From NCBI RefSeq assembly GCF_004379255.2, contig NC_056047.1, forward strand, positions 27,852,293 through 27,916,292: a stretch of DNA of 64,000 nucleotides, read 5' to 3'. A program made the translations under genes and the position numbers. The notes under the pieces were generated by a model, which was given only the letters and a program-made list of their open reading frames with translations, ran no database searches and was not told where the DNA came from. Each line of letters opens with the position of its first letter. Position 1 is the stretch's first letter. The DNA is from Salvia splendens. Lineage: Eukaryota > Streptophyta > Magnoliopsida > Lamiales > Lamiaceae. Of this stretch, positions 11,501 to 24,390 are shown piece after piece.

Positions 11501-11801
11501 GTTTAATGTAAGTGCTACTTTCAATGTTTCTGATTTATCTCCTTATGTTGGTGAATTAGATTCGAGGACGAATCCTCTTGAAGAAGAAGGGAATGATGGA
11601 GCTACACCCAAGCTGATCTACAAGGACAAGAAGATGGATCCATTGTTCCTTCAAAGTGGACCAATTACAAGAGCTAGAGCTAAGAAGATAAAGGAGTCCA
11701 TGATGCTTTTAGTTGATGAAGTAAAAGCCCAATTCCAAGACCAATCTACATTGGGCCAAATGGTGAATATTATTCAAGTTAGTGGGCAGCCCAATGCATG
11801 A
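8598..11801 (+). pseudogene. Gypsy-2 pol, frameshift and nonsense
   Basis: Same domain order as gypsy-1 pol: protease end, RT with YFDD near 9534, RNase H, HHCC integrase and the [10 protein letters not shown] tail, ending in TGA at 11799-11801. Two lesions are visible. A one-base loss near 9785-9795, after the conserved FHGL of RT, shifts the frame. A TGA at 11283-11285 replaces an Arg codon that is AGA in gypsy-1, just after the integrase core. RNase H and integrase between these points form one open frame (9840-11285). The polyprotein cannot be made as a whole from this copy. Confidence 0.9.
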
Positions 11802-11926
11802 AGTTTTGAGTCACTATATATCACATTTCGGAGGCCCAAATTGAAGATACATGATGCATTTTCGTCCAAGTTGGAGCAACCAAAATGAAGAGTCATTTTT
11901 AAGTTACTTTTTGAGTTGATAAGAAT

Positions 11927-11956
11927 CTAGAGAGAGACGCTCCCCCTTCTCTCTAG
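11927..11956 (+). promoter_or_regulatory. LINE-C 5' end hairpin
   Basis: CTAGAGAGA (11927-11935) and TCTCTCTAG (11948-11956) form a perfect 9-bp inverted repeat around a pyrimidine loop, within 40 bases of the element start. LINE-I has the equivalent at its own 5' end. Role unknown; an internal promoter or RNA structure is plausible. Confidence 0.6.
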
Positions 11957-12155
11957 CAATTCCCCCACCTTGATCCTTTTCGCCGTCCACCCACTCACAC
12001 CCACGACCCGCCGCGACTCCCTCACGCCGACCACCACACCTCACCCCCCCCACAACCCGCCGAGACCTTTTCCACGCCGGTCGTGTCACCATCCCTCCTC
12101 AACTCCACCGTCTCCCCACCTTGGTTCGGTGCTGCGGTCACACCCTCGGCTGGCC

Positions 12156-14825
12156 ATGCCGGACCCCCCCACAAACCCAACCCCGGCCCCACCAGACCCC
12201 GAGGAGGCTAGGTCTATCCCGGACCAATTTATGATTTTTCACTCATGTGATGACCCAACACCAAAGGTCTCGGCCAAAGATTTGAAAATGCAAAGCAAGA
12301 AGAATAGGATGATGGCTAGGAAGAGCACGCCGGCACCTCTCACAAAAGGTCATGGCCGGAAAAGGTTCGTACCTTCTCCACTCCCGGAGGACAAACAACT
12401 TAGGAAGAAGCTCGACTTTGGAGAAGAGGAGACCTCCGAGCCCGAGTCATCCGTCCCGAGCCCCGACCTTGATAGCCTTAAATCCAAGGTAAATCTTTTT
12501 CCGGCTTGCTCCATTGATAGCAAGGAAGCACTTGGCCTAGGAGCCCTTCCTAAAGCCCCCACATCCGAGGATGGGGTCCAAATGGAAGTGGTGGTTCACG
12601 GAGATGCACCGGCGGCGGAGGTGGCGCCACCCTTCGACCATGGACCCGTCATGAGCGAGATGACCGTTGGAGGGGATGATGTCGGACCCCTAAACGTATC
12701 CCAAGAGGATTTGACCGTAGCATGTGTGCCAAAAAGTACATTGGGGAGTGAGATAGTCAACTTGCCCGAATTGGGCATGGGAACAAATCACCTTTCGGAA
12801 AGTGCTTTTGCCCCTTACCAAAACCGGAAGTCACATGTGGAGCCTTGCTCACCCCTACCAATGCAGCAAATGAATACAAAAAAGAGTGATATCCTCCAAA
12901 TCATTCACCTGGCCGCGGCGGAGATGCTTGATGCGGCGGCGGCGCAGCCCCTCCTCGCCGAACCCTCACCGGCCACGGACTACACGGCGAAGGTCACCCT
13001 TCTCCCAGATCGGAGAGACAAAGATATTGAACCATGCGCGCCTCTCATTGAGCATGGCCCTTCCCTTGAAGATTTCCCACCTCTCGAAAAGGGAAGGACC
13101 CGGAAAATCCGAGCATCATTCGAAGCCGGCTCGGCGTTAGTGAGTACGGGATGGCCGAGGACCAATGCAATCCGCAACCCCCCTCGAGACACGTCCGCGC
13201 CTTCGGCCTCGGACACGCAAGCGATGGACCCGACGCCGACCGAGATGGACACAGAAATGCCGCGGCCTCCTTACGCACCCAGGGTCGAGAGGGACTCGTG
13301 TGATGAACCGCGAACCGACCCAAACGGTGTGGCTAAATCATAAGATAAGCCGACAAACAACCCTTTAGGAGGCAATACCGAGCCGGGCGTGAGGAACCCC
13401 ACCAAGCCAAAATCCATGGCCGACATGGTGCGGGGGCCATCGTCGGTTGAAGGCCCGCAAGTCTTTGTCCCGGAGAACATCCAAAATATCGGCTTTGCTT
13501 CCACGTCAAACGGAGTGCCATCCATTTACTTCTCCGGGTCAGAAATCCAAAGGTTGGCCTCGTCCCTCGGCCATGCTATTGTAGGTAAGTTCTCGCACTC
13601 AATCCCGGCTTCCTATCAAATCCAAAAGGCTCTAGACAACATTAAGTTTTGCCGTGGCTATACTTGGAAATATATTAACGCCAAACATATTCTTGTTCAA
13701 TTTGAGGACATGACGGATTATGCTCGGCTCCTAAGTGGACCCAAAGGGACACCGGTGTGGTTCATTGATCGGCATCCGATGAGAGTTTTCAAATGGTCTC
13801 CGGAATTTGACGCCTATTGTGAATCTCCAATTGCGGCTATATGGTGCAACCTAATTGGACTCCCGATCCACCTATTTGATCAATCGGCCCTCTATGCCAT
13901 TGGGAAACTCCTTGGTAACCCGATCCAAGTAGATAGAGCGACGGCCAACAAATCAAGACTCTCCTTTGCGCGGCTATGCATTGAGATCGACATTACAAAG
14001 CCGCCACCCGACGAGATCATCCTTGACATTTGTGGGCGTCCTTTGGTGCAGCAAGTAAAGTGGGATAAGATCCCGTCCTACTGTGGAGAATGCAAACATG
14101 TCGGTCACAAGAGTGAAGTTTGTTACGCTTCCGGGAAGGCGGATCGACCTCCAAAACGAAATTACAACTTAGCAACACCAAAACAACCACAACACGGAGG
14201 AATAGGAGCTAAGAAGAACAATACTGATCCGAGGCACACCGATAATAACATGGAATGGAAACAACAAGGGAAACACAAGGGAAAGGAAGGCAACATCCGG
14301 ATGAACCCGAGAGCCAATATGTACTCGGGGGCGGAGTGGTCGGGGCCGGACTTTTTGGGTGATATGCAAGGTGCCGGGAGTAAGGACATGATCATCATCC
14401 ATGATGAGCATACCACCACTTCACCTAAAGGGGTGCTCGCTAAATTCCCCTCTTTTGGAAATGGGCGCGGGGGTACGCCAAGAGGAGCGGATATGGCGCG
14501 GCGAGAAGTGAACCCGACTTCGGGGGCCCTTGTGCAACCGAAAGGCTTCTTTAAACCCTTCGACCTAGAGAAAACCGAGGCACAAGGGCCATCAAGTCAC
14601 TTGAGTACTAACCGATATTTCACCCTCATGGCTCAAGAGAACTTCGTGGAGAATGATATGGAAGACGAGGAAAATTGGGATGATACCATCTCCCATAATG
14701 AAATCGATGAGGGCGCCAATCCCGCCTTTTTGGAGGCCGCGGCATCTCATGGGGAGAAGGACCTTCAAATCATTGAATTCCAAGGAGGGGGGTCAATCCC
14801 GCCGGGTACGAACTCCTCTTGTTAA
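12156..14825 (+). pseudogene. LINE-C ORF1, one in-frame stop
   Basis: About 890 codons from the ATG at 12156 (MPDPPTNP, matching LINE-B MPEHPPDP) to TAA at 14823-14825. The only break is TAA at 13341-13343, in the poorly conserved linker; the same frame continues beyond it. The N-terminal half is Pro-rich. The DUF4283-like block spans about 13416-14060 and the CCHC knuckle CGECKHVGHKSEVC lies near 14091-14135. The tail is acidic. The frame is open upstream to 11970, but the 12156 ATG is conserved between elements. Expected role: RNA-binding partner of ORF2 in the LINE ribonucleoprotein. Confidence 0.9.
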
Positions 14826-14827
14826 TC

Positions 14828-17800
14828 ATGTCGTTAAATTTTCTATTTTGGAACGTTAGGGGAATCGCGAATGCGTCAACCCAAAACGTCCTAAAAAGAC
14901 TAATTAAATCTCATAATATTTGTTTTCTTGCAATAATGGAGCCGCTTACCTCCCCTAATCCGGACAAATTCTCGAAAGTGTTGGGGCTGTCCTACAAGGG
15001 GACGAACACCAATGGGAAAATTTGGATTTTTGTGGAGGAAGGGATGGATTTTGTTGTGATGGATGACACGGACCAGCTGCTACATGGGAGGCTCACTTGT
15101 CCTCGGATTTCAACCCCTATTATGATCTCGGCCGTGTATGCTAAATGCACGAGAGGAGAGCGGCATGCCCTTTGGGAAAAGATGAGAGATATTGCCCAAG
15201 TTTCGGAGGGAATATCGTGGTTCATTGGAGGGGACTTCAACACAATCCTCTCCACTCGAGATAGGACGGGAAGCGACACAAATCGTCAGGCCGAAATGGT
15301 GGATTTCGCCGAGGCCATTGAGGATTGCAGACTAATGGACCCAGGCTATGATGGGGCTGAATTCACCTGGGCAAAGAACGGCCTCATGGAAAGGCTGGAT
15401 AGGGTGTTGATTAGTGAGATGACGCCCCAATTGTTTGATGCAATAAGAGTCACTAACCTACCCCGTATTGCTTCGGACCACGGGCCTCTCCTCGTCAGAT
15501 GCAGGCTACCTAATGCCCACGGGGGTGGTAGAGCCTTCCGGCTCCAAAACATGTGGGTCCGGCATGAGGGTTTTGGTGAGTTGGTGCAAGAAGATTGGAT
15601 GGCTCCCACGGAGGCTGTGGGCCTCCTCAATTTGAAGATCAAGCTTGCTAGGATCAAACAAACGCTTAAAAGATGGAACAAGGAGGTTTTTGGGAATATA
15701 CACGCCAGCCTCAAAACTTGTGAAGAGAACATTGCGCTGGCTCAATCGGAGTTTGAAGGTGACCCCTCGGCCCGGAATAGAACAGGGGTCAACAAACAAA
15801 TTGCTGAGTACATCCTTCTCCTTAAGATGGAGGAAGATTTTTGGCGTCAGAAGGCGGCCCTCCGTTGGTTGGAAGAAGGGGATAAAAACACTAGATTTTA
15901 CCAAAGTTGGGTGAAGCAGAAGAGGATTCGGCTACGTATCCACAAGATTAACGCTAATGGGCGTGAACTTACGGATGACACGGCCATCAAAGAATCGGCG
16001 GTTGAGTTCTTTCAAAACCTCCTAGCCCCAAGCTACCCGGAGCTTGTGGATCCGGACCTCAGCCTCTTACATCCACTCCCTCCCTCGGAGCAGTTGGCGG
16101 GCCTCCCCAAACCCCCGGATGCGGATGAGGTGAAACGAGCTGTCTTCGATATCTCGGCCAATAGCGCGCCCGGCCCGGATGGCTTCTCGGCATTGTTCTT
16201 CCAAGCTTGTTGGGGCATTGTGGGGCCAGACGTGGTGGAAGCGGTTAGGCAATTTTTTGGTGGGGCTTTCCTCCCCCGCAGCTTCACGGCCACGAGTATC
16301 GTACTCATCCCCAAGAAGCCTTTACCCGAGACTTGGGGAGACTATAGGCCCATTAGCTTGTGTAACGTGATCAACAAGGTGATTACTAAAGTTCTCACGA
16401 GGCGCCTTGCCCCATTCCTTCCAAGTGTTGTTGCACCGAATCAAAGCGGGTTTGTCAAAGGGAGGCTCCTCAATGACAATGTACTCCTTGCACAGGAGAT
16501 GTTCCATGAGCTCCATAGAAGTACACCAGCCCCTAATGTTGCTATCAAGATTGACATGGCTAAGGCCTATGATAGGGTTCAATGGCCGTTCCTCCTAAAA
16601 GTCCTCAAGCAAATGGGCTTCCCCGAACCTTGGGTGGCGCTCATTGAAAGGTGCATCGGGACATGCTGGTTCTCGATCCTTATCAACGGGGCCCCGACGG
16701 GCTTTTTCAAATCCACTCGTGGCCTTAGACAAGGGGACCCCATTTCCCCCGCCCTCTTCGTCCTTGCTGCGGACTATCTCTCGAGATCACTCGATAAACT
16801 TATCCTCGGAGACAAAGAGATGACATACAAAGCAACCCGAGGCAGCATGGAGATCAGCCACCTCGCCTATGCGGACGACATCATCATCTTCACGCAAGCG
16901 GCCGTAAACCCCCTCCGGAGGCTACGTGCATGTCTTGAGCATTATGCCGAGGTGTCCGGACAACAAATCAACCTCGGCAAGAGCAATTTCTACATCTCCG
17001 AGGCGCATGAAGGCTGGTCAAACATAATCCAAAGTGAAGGAGGTTTCTCACGAGGTACGTTCCCCTTCCTTTACCTTGGAGTCCCTATTTACCGGGGGGT
17101 GAAGCGCACGGATATGTTCATGTTTCTTCGAGAGAAAATCTCGGCTAGGATATCTGGATGGGCTCACCGACACCTTTCCTTTGGGGGGAGACTAACCTTG
17201 ATAAAAAGCACACTTGAGGCGATTCCCTTACATATTTTTCAAGCGATCGAGCCAACCGGCGGAACCCTCAAGCAATTAGATCAACAAGTGGCTCGCTTCT
17301 TTTGGGGGTCGAGTAATGAGAAGAAAAGGACGCACTGGATAGGATGGGATCAGGTTTGCCTACCCACGGCCGAAGGGGGCTTGGGCATTCGGAAGATCAA
17401 GGAGGTCTTACGTGCCTTTAATATTAAATTATGGTGGAGATTCCGGGAACAAAACTCCCTTTGGGCTACGTACATGATGACTAAATATTGCCTTAAGGCG
17501 TCCCCACTCACAGCTAGAGCCTCGGGGAGGTGTAGCCCTACCTGGAAGAGGCTGTTGAAGGCTCGGGCACAGGCGCAACCGTACATTCGTTGGGTGGTGC
17601 GAGAAGGTAAGATATCATTTTGGGATGACCTATGGCTAGGAGAGGTTCCTTTGAGGGAACTTTGTCTTGATGATAGGGGAGGCCCTCTTGTCCATGTTGC
17701 TGATTACATTATCAATGGATCTTGGAATGAAGCCAAGTTGCGGATTCTACAAGCGCAAGCCGGCCTTACACAACACATCGTCCGGAAGATCCTTGACACG

Positions 17801-18989
17801 CCAATCATCCCGGAGGGGCCGGATGTGCCGAGATGGAGGCTTTCACACAATGGGGAGTTCTCACTAGCATCAACTTGGGAGACCATCCGAACTCAAAGAC
17901 CTATCATCCAAGGCCTTGATGACTTATGGAAAGCAGGCCTCACGTCTTCTATTGCTATCTTCATTTGGAGACTCCTTTCCAACCGAATACCGGTGGATAC
18001 GAAGCTACAGTGGAGAAGAATGGAAATGGCATCTAAGTGCCAATGCTGCCCTCATAGACCGGGCATCGAATCACTGCAGCATCTCTTCATCCAAGGGGCT
18101 GGCGCCCGAGGTGTGTGGAGGGAGTTTGACTCCTGGTTCGAGGGATCTTCACCACCTCTCCGGATCAATGACACCATCCCAGAGAGGCTCGAAGTTTGGG
18201 CATGGAGAGTCCAACAACCCGGTAAGAAACACCTCAGCCGGGCGATGCCGTACCTTATTCTTTGGTTCATTTGGGCTGAGCGAAACAGGAGTCGTCATCA
18301 ATCGGTGCAATTTAAGTCTTTCAATGTGGTATGGCAAGTGCAAATGTTCCTTAGAAATAGCATGGCCAATGGATCCTACAAACCGAAGCATTGGAAAGGA
18401 GTCCGCCTCAAGATCAACGTCCCGAGTCAGGCCGAGCCACGAAGGACCAGGCCCCTCGCGATGGTGGTCAAATGGAACCCGCCGGATGAACCGTGGATCA
18501 AACTCAACACTGACGGAGCATACATGGAGGCATCGGATAAAGCCGGGGGGGGGAGGACTTGTTCGTGACCACGAGGGCAACATGCTTGCAGCCTTTACCT
18601 CCCCACTCGAGGCTCACTCAGCCCTCGAAGCGGAGCTTATGGCCATCCAATTCGGGTTGACGCTCGCCGCAGAATTCAGAAGGCCTATAAGGGTTGAGTC
18701 GGATGCACAACAAGCGGTTAAGCTCCTAAATGGCACGCACTGGGGACCGGCCCATATTAGTCGGGTGATGGCGCGACTAGCAATCCTCAAGCGCCAACAA
18801 GACACCCGTATCACCTTCATCCACCGGGAAGGGAATAGAGCAGGAGATCTCCTCGCCAAAATGGGATTAGAAAGAAATGACTACTGGCGTATGAATGCCC
18901 TCACGGCACCAAGGCACCTCACAGCGATGATTAGGATTGATGCAATGGGTATCCCGAACATTCGGGTCCATAATGAAGAGGAAGAATAG
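14828..18989 (+). pseudogene. LINE-C ORF2: endonuclease, reverse transcriptase, zinc motif, RNase H; one frameshift
   Basis: Starts at ATG 14828, two bases after the ORF1 stop. Endonuclease occupies residues 1 to about 230 (FWNVRG, MEPL, GGDFNTI, SDHGP). RT spans roughly 450-760, with [30 protein letters not shown] and the YADD box at 16868-16879 (residue about 681). A CxCC/H motif (CQCCPHRPGIESLQH) lies near residue 1070, and RNase H (NTDGAY, ALEAEL, ESDAQQ, HREGNRAGD) runs from about 1225 to the stop at 18987-18989. A run of nine G at 18545-18553, against eight in LINE-K (41057-41064), shifts frame at the start of RNase H. Everything before this run is one 1,247-codon open frame, so endonuclease and RT are intact. 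Confidence 0.93.
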
Positions 18990-19070
18990 GCTCGAGTTTT
19001 GGTGGAAAGGGATATATAGTCTTTCTTTTTTGTTGAATTGTATTTTACCTTTTGAAAGGGAGTATGATGA

Positions 19071-19094
19071 GGTCCAGGCTTGTGGAACCGGACC
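19071..19094 (+). other. LINE-C 3' UTR hairpin, weakened
   Basis: GGTCC (19071-19075) pairs with GGACC (19090-19094). The next pair is an A-C mismatch where LINE-K, its close relative, has G-C, so this copy has lost part of the stem. Confidence 0.6.
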
Positions 19095-19235
19095 GCATAC
19101 TACTCCTAATTTTCGTGTAGGCATACCACTTTCGGGTGTGGCCACGTTTTGTATTCAACCACTTTTGAAATATAGGGATGAGGGACCCACGAACCCTCCA
19201 CCGTGAAGGTGTTTGATTAAAAAAAAAAAAAAAAA

Positions 19236-19764
19236 AAGTTACTTTTTGAGTTAAATAAGTGACTTTAGATGTCCTAAAGTCACACCAATAGTTTAGGAGT
19301 TACTTTTCACTTATTATGAGTCATTCTAAAGGTCTTAAGTTGTACTAATGATATGAGACTTTCAAGAGTCCATTCTAAAGTCACACCAATAGTTTAGATG
19401 TCCTAAAGTCACACCAATAGTTTAGGAGTTACTTTTCACTTATTATGACTTTAGACTTTTCACTTGTAAGCATGTCATTTGAGGACACCATTGATCAAAT
19501 ACGAAAATAGACTTTGTCTTGTGAGTTGAATTCTCTTTGTAGAGTTTTTCACTTGTTTGGAACTTATCAAGATACTTTGAGCAAGTTCTTGTGGCGTTCA
19601 ACCATACCGAGGTTCTTGGCTGATCATATAGCCAACGGGTCGAGGTTTTCCAAGCTCTGGAAGTGGATCAAACCAGATTATCAATCAAGGGAGTCCGCTG
19701 CCAAACCTTATACGTGGGGTTCTTGGATCAATATATCTAACGGGTCCTTCGTCCTATCCCAATC
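19236..19764 (+). repeat. Gypsy-2 3' LTR, right part, rearranged
   Basis: Continues the LTR that starts near 11886, after the LINE-C insertion. Compared with gypsy-1, the TATA segment (GCCTATAAATAGGC) is missing and about 87 bases (near 19378-19464) replace it. These are a second, partly repeated copy of the U3 stretch at about 19262-19320. The R/U5 part is otherwise collinear with gypsy-1. The last seven LTR bases are absent. Confidence 0.82.
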
Positions 19765-20621
19765 CAAAACCGCCCCCCGAAGAGATAATCCTCGACCTTT
19801 GTGGTCGTGAAACGGTGCAGCGAGTCCGGTGGGACAAGATACCATCATATTGCCAAGAATGCAAGCACGTTGGCCATGCAAGTGATGTGTGCTATGCGAC
19901 GGGCAAGAAGGAACGACCGCAAAAGAGAAAATACAACACCGCTCCGCCAAAACAGCCACACCCCGAGGGCCAAGGCACGAAAGGGAAGCAAGACATGGGG
20001 AAGAATGGCCCCAACCACAATGAATGGAAACGCCAAGGGAAGAAACAAGGCAAGACGGGCGATCGACCAAGTAATAACAAAACAAATGGGGGGATGCCGG
20101 TGGTACTCCTTGGGAAGGACCAGACATTATGGGTGACCCTCCAATGGGAAGCGGAATGCGCCCCGACACACAAAGCGAGGGGCCCAAACTCGGGGGTAGG
20201 GAGGGAAGACCTCGCCGAACCCGTCGAACACATCGCACCCCACCCCGAACCATCAACAGCTCACGGGGTCACGGATGCGGAATGGAGCCCCGCCAATGCG
20301 AGGCGTTCGATGTCACCGCCTAGGCGAGGGAATCCGAGAGGAGGCGCACGCCAAGCAATGACAAGGGGACGCGGCTATTTCTCGGCTAAGAATCACATAA
20401 GCACCAACCAATACTATTCACTCATGGCGAATGGAGAGTTTGATGTTGAAAATTGTGGAGATGCGGATGACATGCCTATGGACATGCAAGAGGGGGACGA
20501 GAGGGTTGGTGGCAATCTTCCTCCGGGCAATGCCGAGGGATACGCAAAGAACAAAGCGCAACAAATCTTTGAATATCAAGGAGGGACTTCATCCCCTTCA
20601 GGTACGTCTCCCACTTGTTAA
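19765..20621 (+). pseudogene. LINE-D ORF1, C-terminal part
   Basis: Open from KPPPEEIIL at the gypsy-2 junction to TAA at 20619-20621, about 285 codons. The CCHC knuckle CQECKHVGHASDVC is near 19853-19895. After it comes the basic, Gly-rich and then acidic tail typical of these ORF1 proteins. No break is seen in this part, but the DUF4283-like domain and N-terminus are cut off by gypsy-2, so it cannot be made as a complete protein. ORF2 begins two bases downstream (TAA-TA-ATG). Confidence 0.85.
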
Positions 20622-22862
20622 TAATGTCTTACAACATCATGTTTTGGAACGTGAGGGGAATCGCTAACGCGTCAACCCAAAACGTCTTGAAACGCTTAAT
20701 TAAATGTCATAATGTGTTTTTTCTTGCAATAATGGAACCGCTCACAACCCCTGATCCGGACCGGTTCTCCAAGGCCTTGGGGCTATCCTTCATTGGCTCG
20801 AACACGTCGGGGAAGATCTGGTTGTTTGTGGAAGAAGGAGCTTACTAGCCCACTAGCTATCTCGGCCGTGTACGCCAAATGCACAAGGTCCGAGAGATAC
20901 CCACTGTGGGATAGGTTGAGAGAGATTGCGGGGCATCTCGAAGGAACACCATGGATTGTCGGTGGTGACTTCAACACCATCCTCTCGCACCGGGACAGAA
21001 TTGGGAGCGACACCAACCGGCAAGCCGAGATGGTCTATTTCGCGGAGACAATTGAAGATTGCAGGCTCCTCGACCCCGGGTTTGATGGGTCGGACTTCAC
21101 ATGGGCCAAAAATGGTCTCTTTGAACGATTGGATAGAGTGCTCGTTAGTGAAGCTTGGACCAAGGTCTTTGAGACCACTCGGGTTACGAACCTCCCAAGG
21201 ATTGCCTTGGACCACGGCCCAGTTCTAGCAAGATGCAAGATGTCGATCTCTACCAATGGAGGCATGGCGTTCAGGTTCCTAAACATGTGGATCCGACGTG
21301 AGGCCTTTATGGCTGTTGTACAGAATGCATGGGAGGAACCCACGGGGGCTGGGGGACTTTTAAACATCCAAATCAAGCATGCTAGAGTTAAAAGAGCTCT
21401 AAAGAAGTGGAACAAAGAGGTTTTCGGGAACATCCATGCGAACCTTAAGGACAAGGAGGAAGCTATCGAGCTGGCCCAATCCGAGTTCAAGGCAAGGCCA
21501 ACGCCCGAGAATAGGACAGCGATCAATAAACACATTGCCGAGTACATCCTCCTGTTGCGAATGGAAGAGGACTTCTGGCGGCAAAAGGCAGCCCTGAGAT
21601 GGCTAGCCGAGGGTGACAAGAACACTCGGTTCTACCAAAGCTGGGTGAAACAAAAAAGGGTCCGGCTGCGTATCCATTCGATCCGTGCCAATGGACAAGA
21701 GCTAACTGAGGAAGAGGATATAAAAAAGTCAGCGGTGGACTTCTTCCAACAACTTCTCGCGCCTAGCAATTCGGCACTCGAAGAACCAGACCTCGACCTA
21801 ATCCAGCAAGTCCATTCAGACGAGCATTTTGCAGATATCGCAAAGGTACCGGATGCGGAAGAGGTCAAGAGTGCCGTCTTCAGTATCTCCGGCGATAGCG
21901 CACCCGGACCCGATGGATTCTCTGCCACCTTCTATCAAGCCTGTTGGAACATCGTGGGTCCGGAGGTGGTGGAAGCTATTGGGCAGTTCTTCAGGGGGCG
22001 TACCTACCACGAAGCATCACGGCCACAAGCGTCGTCCTCATCCCAAAGAAGGCGTCACCTGAGTCATGGACCGACTACCGACCCATCAGCCTTTGCAACG
22101 TCCTGAACAAGATCATCACCAAGGTACTCACGAACCGACTCTCTCCTTTCCTTCCGCAGGTCATTGCCCCAAACCAAAGCGGCTTTGTTAAAGGGCGGCT
22201 TCTCAATGATAATGCGCTGCTGGCTCAAGAGATGTTCCATGAGCTTGCACGATGCTCCCCAACGCCTAATGTAGCGGTGAAGATTGATATGGCCAAAGCC
22301 TACGACAGGGTCCAATGGCCTTTCCTATTTAAGGTGCTTCGACGCATGGGATTCCCGGACGCATGGATCTCGCTTTATGGAGAGTTGTATAAGCTCGTGC
22401 TGGTTCTCGATTCTTATCAATGGGGCACCATCGGGTTTCTTCAGATCAACACGAGGTCTCCACCAAGGCGATCCGATATCCCCCGCCTTGTTTGTGATAG
22501 CAGCGGACTACTTGTCGCGAGCACTAGACAAGCTCATACTCGGCCAAAAGGAGATGACCTTCAAAGCCTCCCGAAGATGTATCGAGATCAGCCATCTAGC
22601 CTATGCGGATGACTTAATTATATTCACACAAGCGGCGGCTACCTCCTTGCGCCGACTAAAAGAGCTTGTCTTGAAAATTATGAAAAAGTCTCAGGCCAAC
22701 AAATCAGCCTTGCCAAGAGCAACTTCTACATTGCGCAAATTCATGAGCAATGGGCAAGCTCGATTCAAGCGGAAGGGGGTTTTTCTAGGGGGGCCTTCCC
22801 GTTCCTCTACCTAGGCATCCCCATCTACCAAGGTGTAAAGCGCACGGACATGTTCCTCTTCC

Positions 22863-23759
<897 letters not shown>

Positions 23760-24390
23760 ATGTTCCTCTTCCTCCGTGAGAAAATTGCAAGAAGAGTCTC
23801 AGGGTGGGCGCACAGGCATTTATCTTTTGGAGGGAGGCTCACGCTTATTAAGAGCACTCTTGAAGCGATCCCCTTGCATATCTTCCAAGCCATTGAGCCT
23901 ACCGCCGGTACTCTCAAACAACTCGATCAACAAATGGCTCGATTCTTCTGGGGCTCTACGAGTGAGAGGAAGCGGACCCACTGGATTGGATGGGACCAAA
24001 TGTGTCTCCCCACTGATGAAGGGGGACTCGGGATCCGCAAAACTAAGGAGGTCCTTCGTGCCTTCAACATTAAACTATGGTGGCGCTTCCGGGAGCAACA
24101 CTCCCTTTGGGCGAGATATATGATGGCTAAATACTCTTCCAACTCCTCACCTCTTGCCGTAAGAACACCGAGCAGGAGTAGCACCACGTGGAGGAAGCTT
24201 TCTAGAGCCTGGACCCTCGCACAACCGCATATGAGGTGGCTAGTGGGCCAAGGTAATATTTATTTTTGGGATGACATCTGGCTAGGTAACACCCCACTTA
24301 GGGAGCTCAGACTCGATGAAAGGGAGAGTCCTACCACTCGGGTGTCGGAGTATATTAGGAATGGCTCGTGGGATGAACCCAAGCTCCAAC

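Larger units (their letters stand above)
11918..19235 (+). mobile_element. LINE-C, full-length plant L1-type LINE
   Basis: A complete element of 7,318 bases: 5' UTR, ORF1, ORF2, 3' UTR and poly(A) (A run from 19219), flanked by a perfect 17-bp target duplication in the gypsy-2 LTR. The 5' end begins GATAAGAATCTAG and contains a perfect hairpin. Only two lesions are seen in about 6.8 kb of coding sequence (one stop in ORF1, one extra G in ORF2). LINE-K, elsewhere in the window, is a nearly identical truncated relative, so this lineage was active recently. Confidence 0.95.
8598..19764 (+). mobile_element. Gypsy-2, Ty3/gypsy element split by LINE-C
   Basis: The element occupies 8598-11917 and 19236-19764. 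LINE-C interrupts its 3' LTR and is flanked by the 17-bp duplication AAGTTACTTTTTGAGTT (11901-11917 and 19236-19252). On the left it emerges from LINE-B. On the right its LTR ends in CCCAATC, about seven bases short of the CA end of gypsy-1 and gypsy-3, and is followed by LINE-D ORF1. So gypsy-2 appears to have inserted into LINE-D and later lost the LTR tip. Confidence 0.88.
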
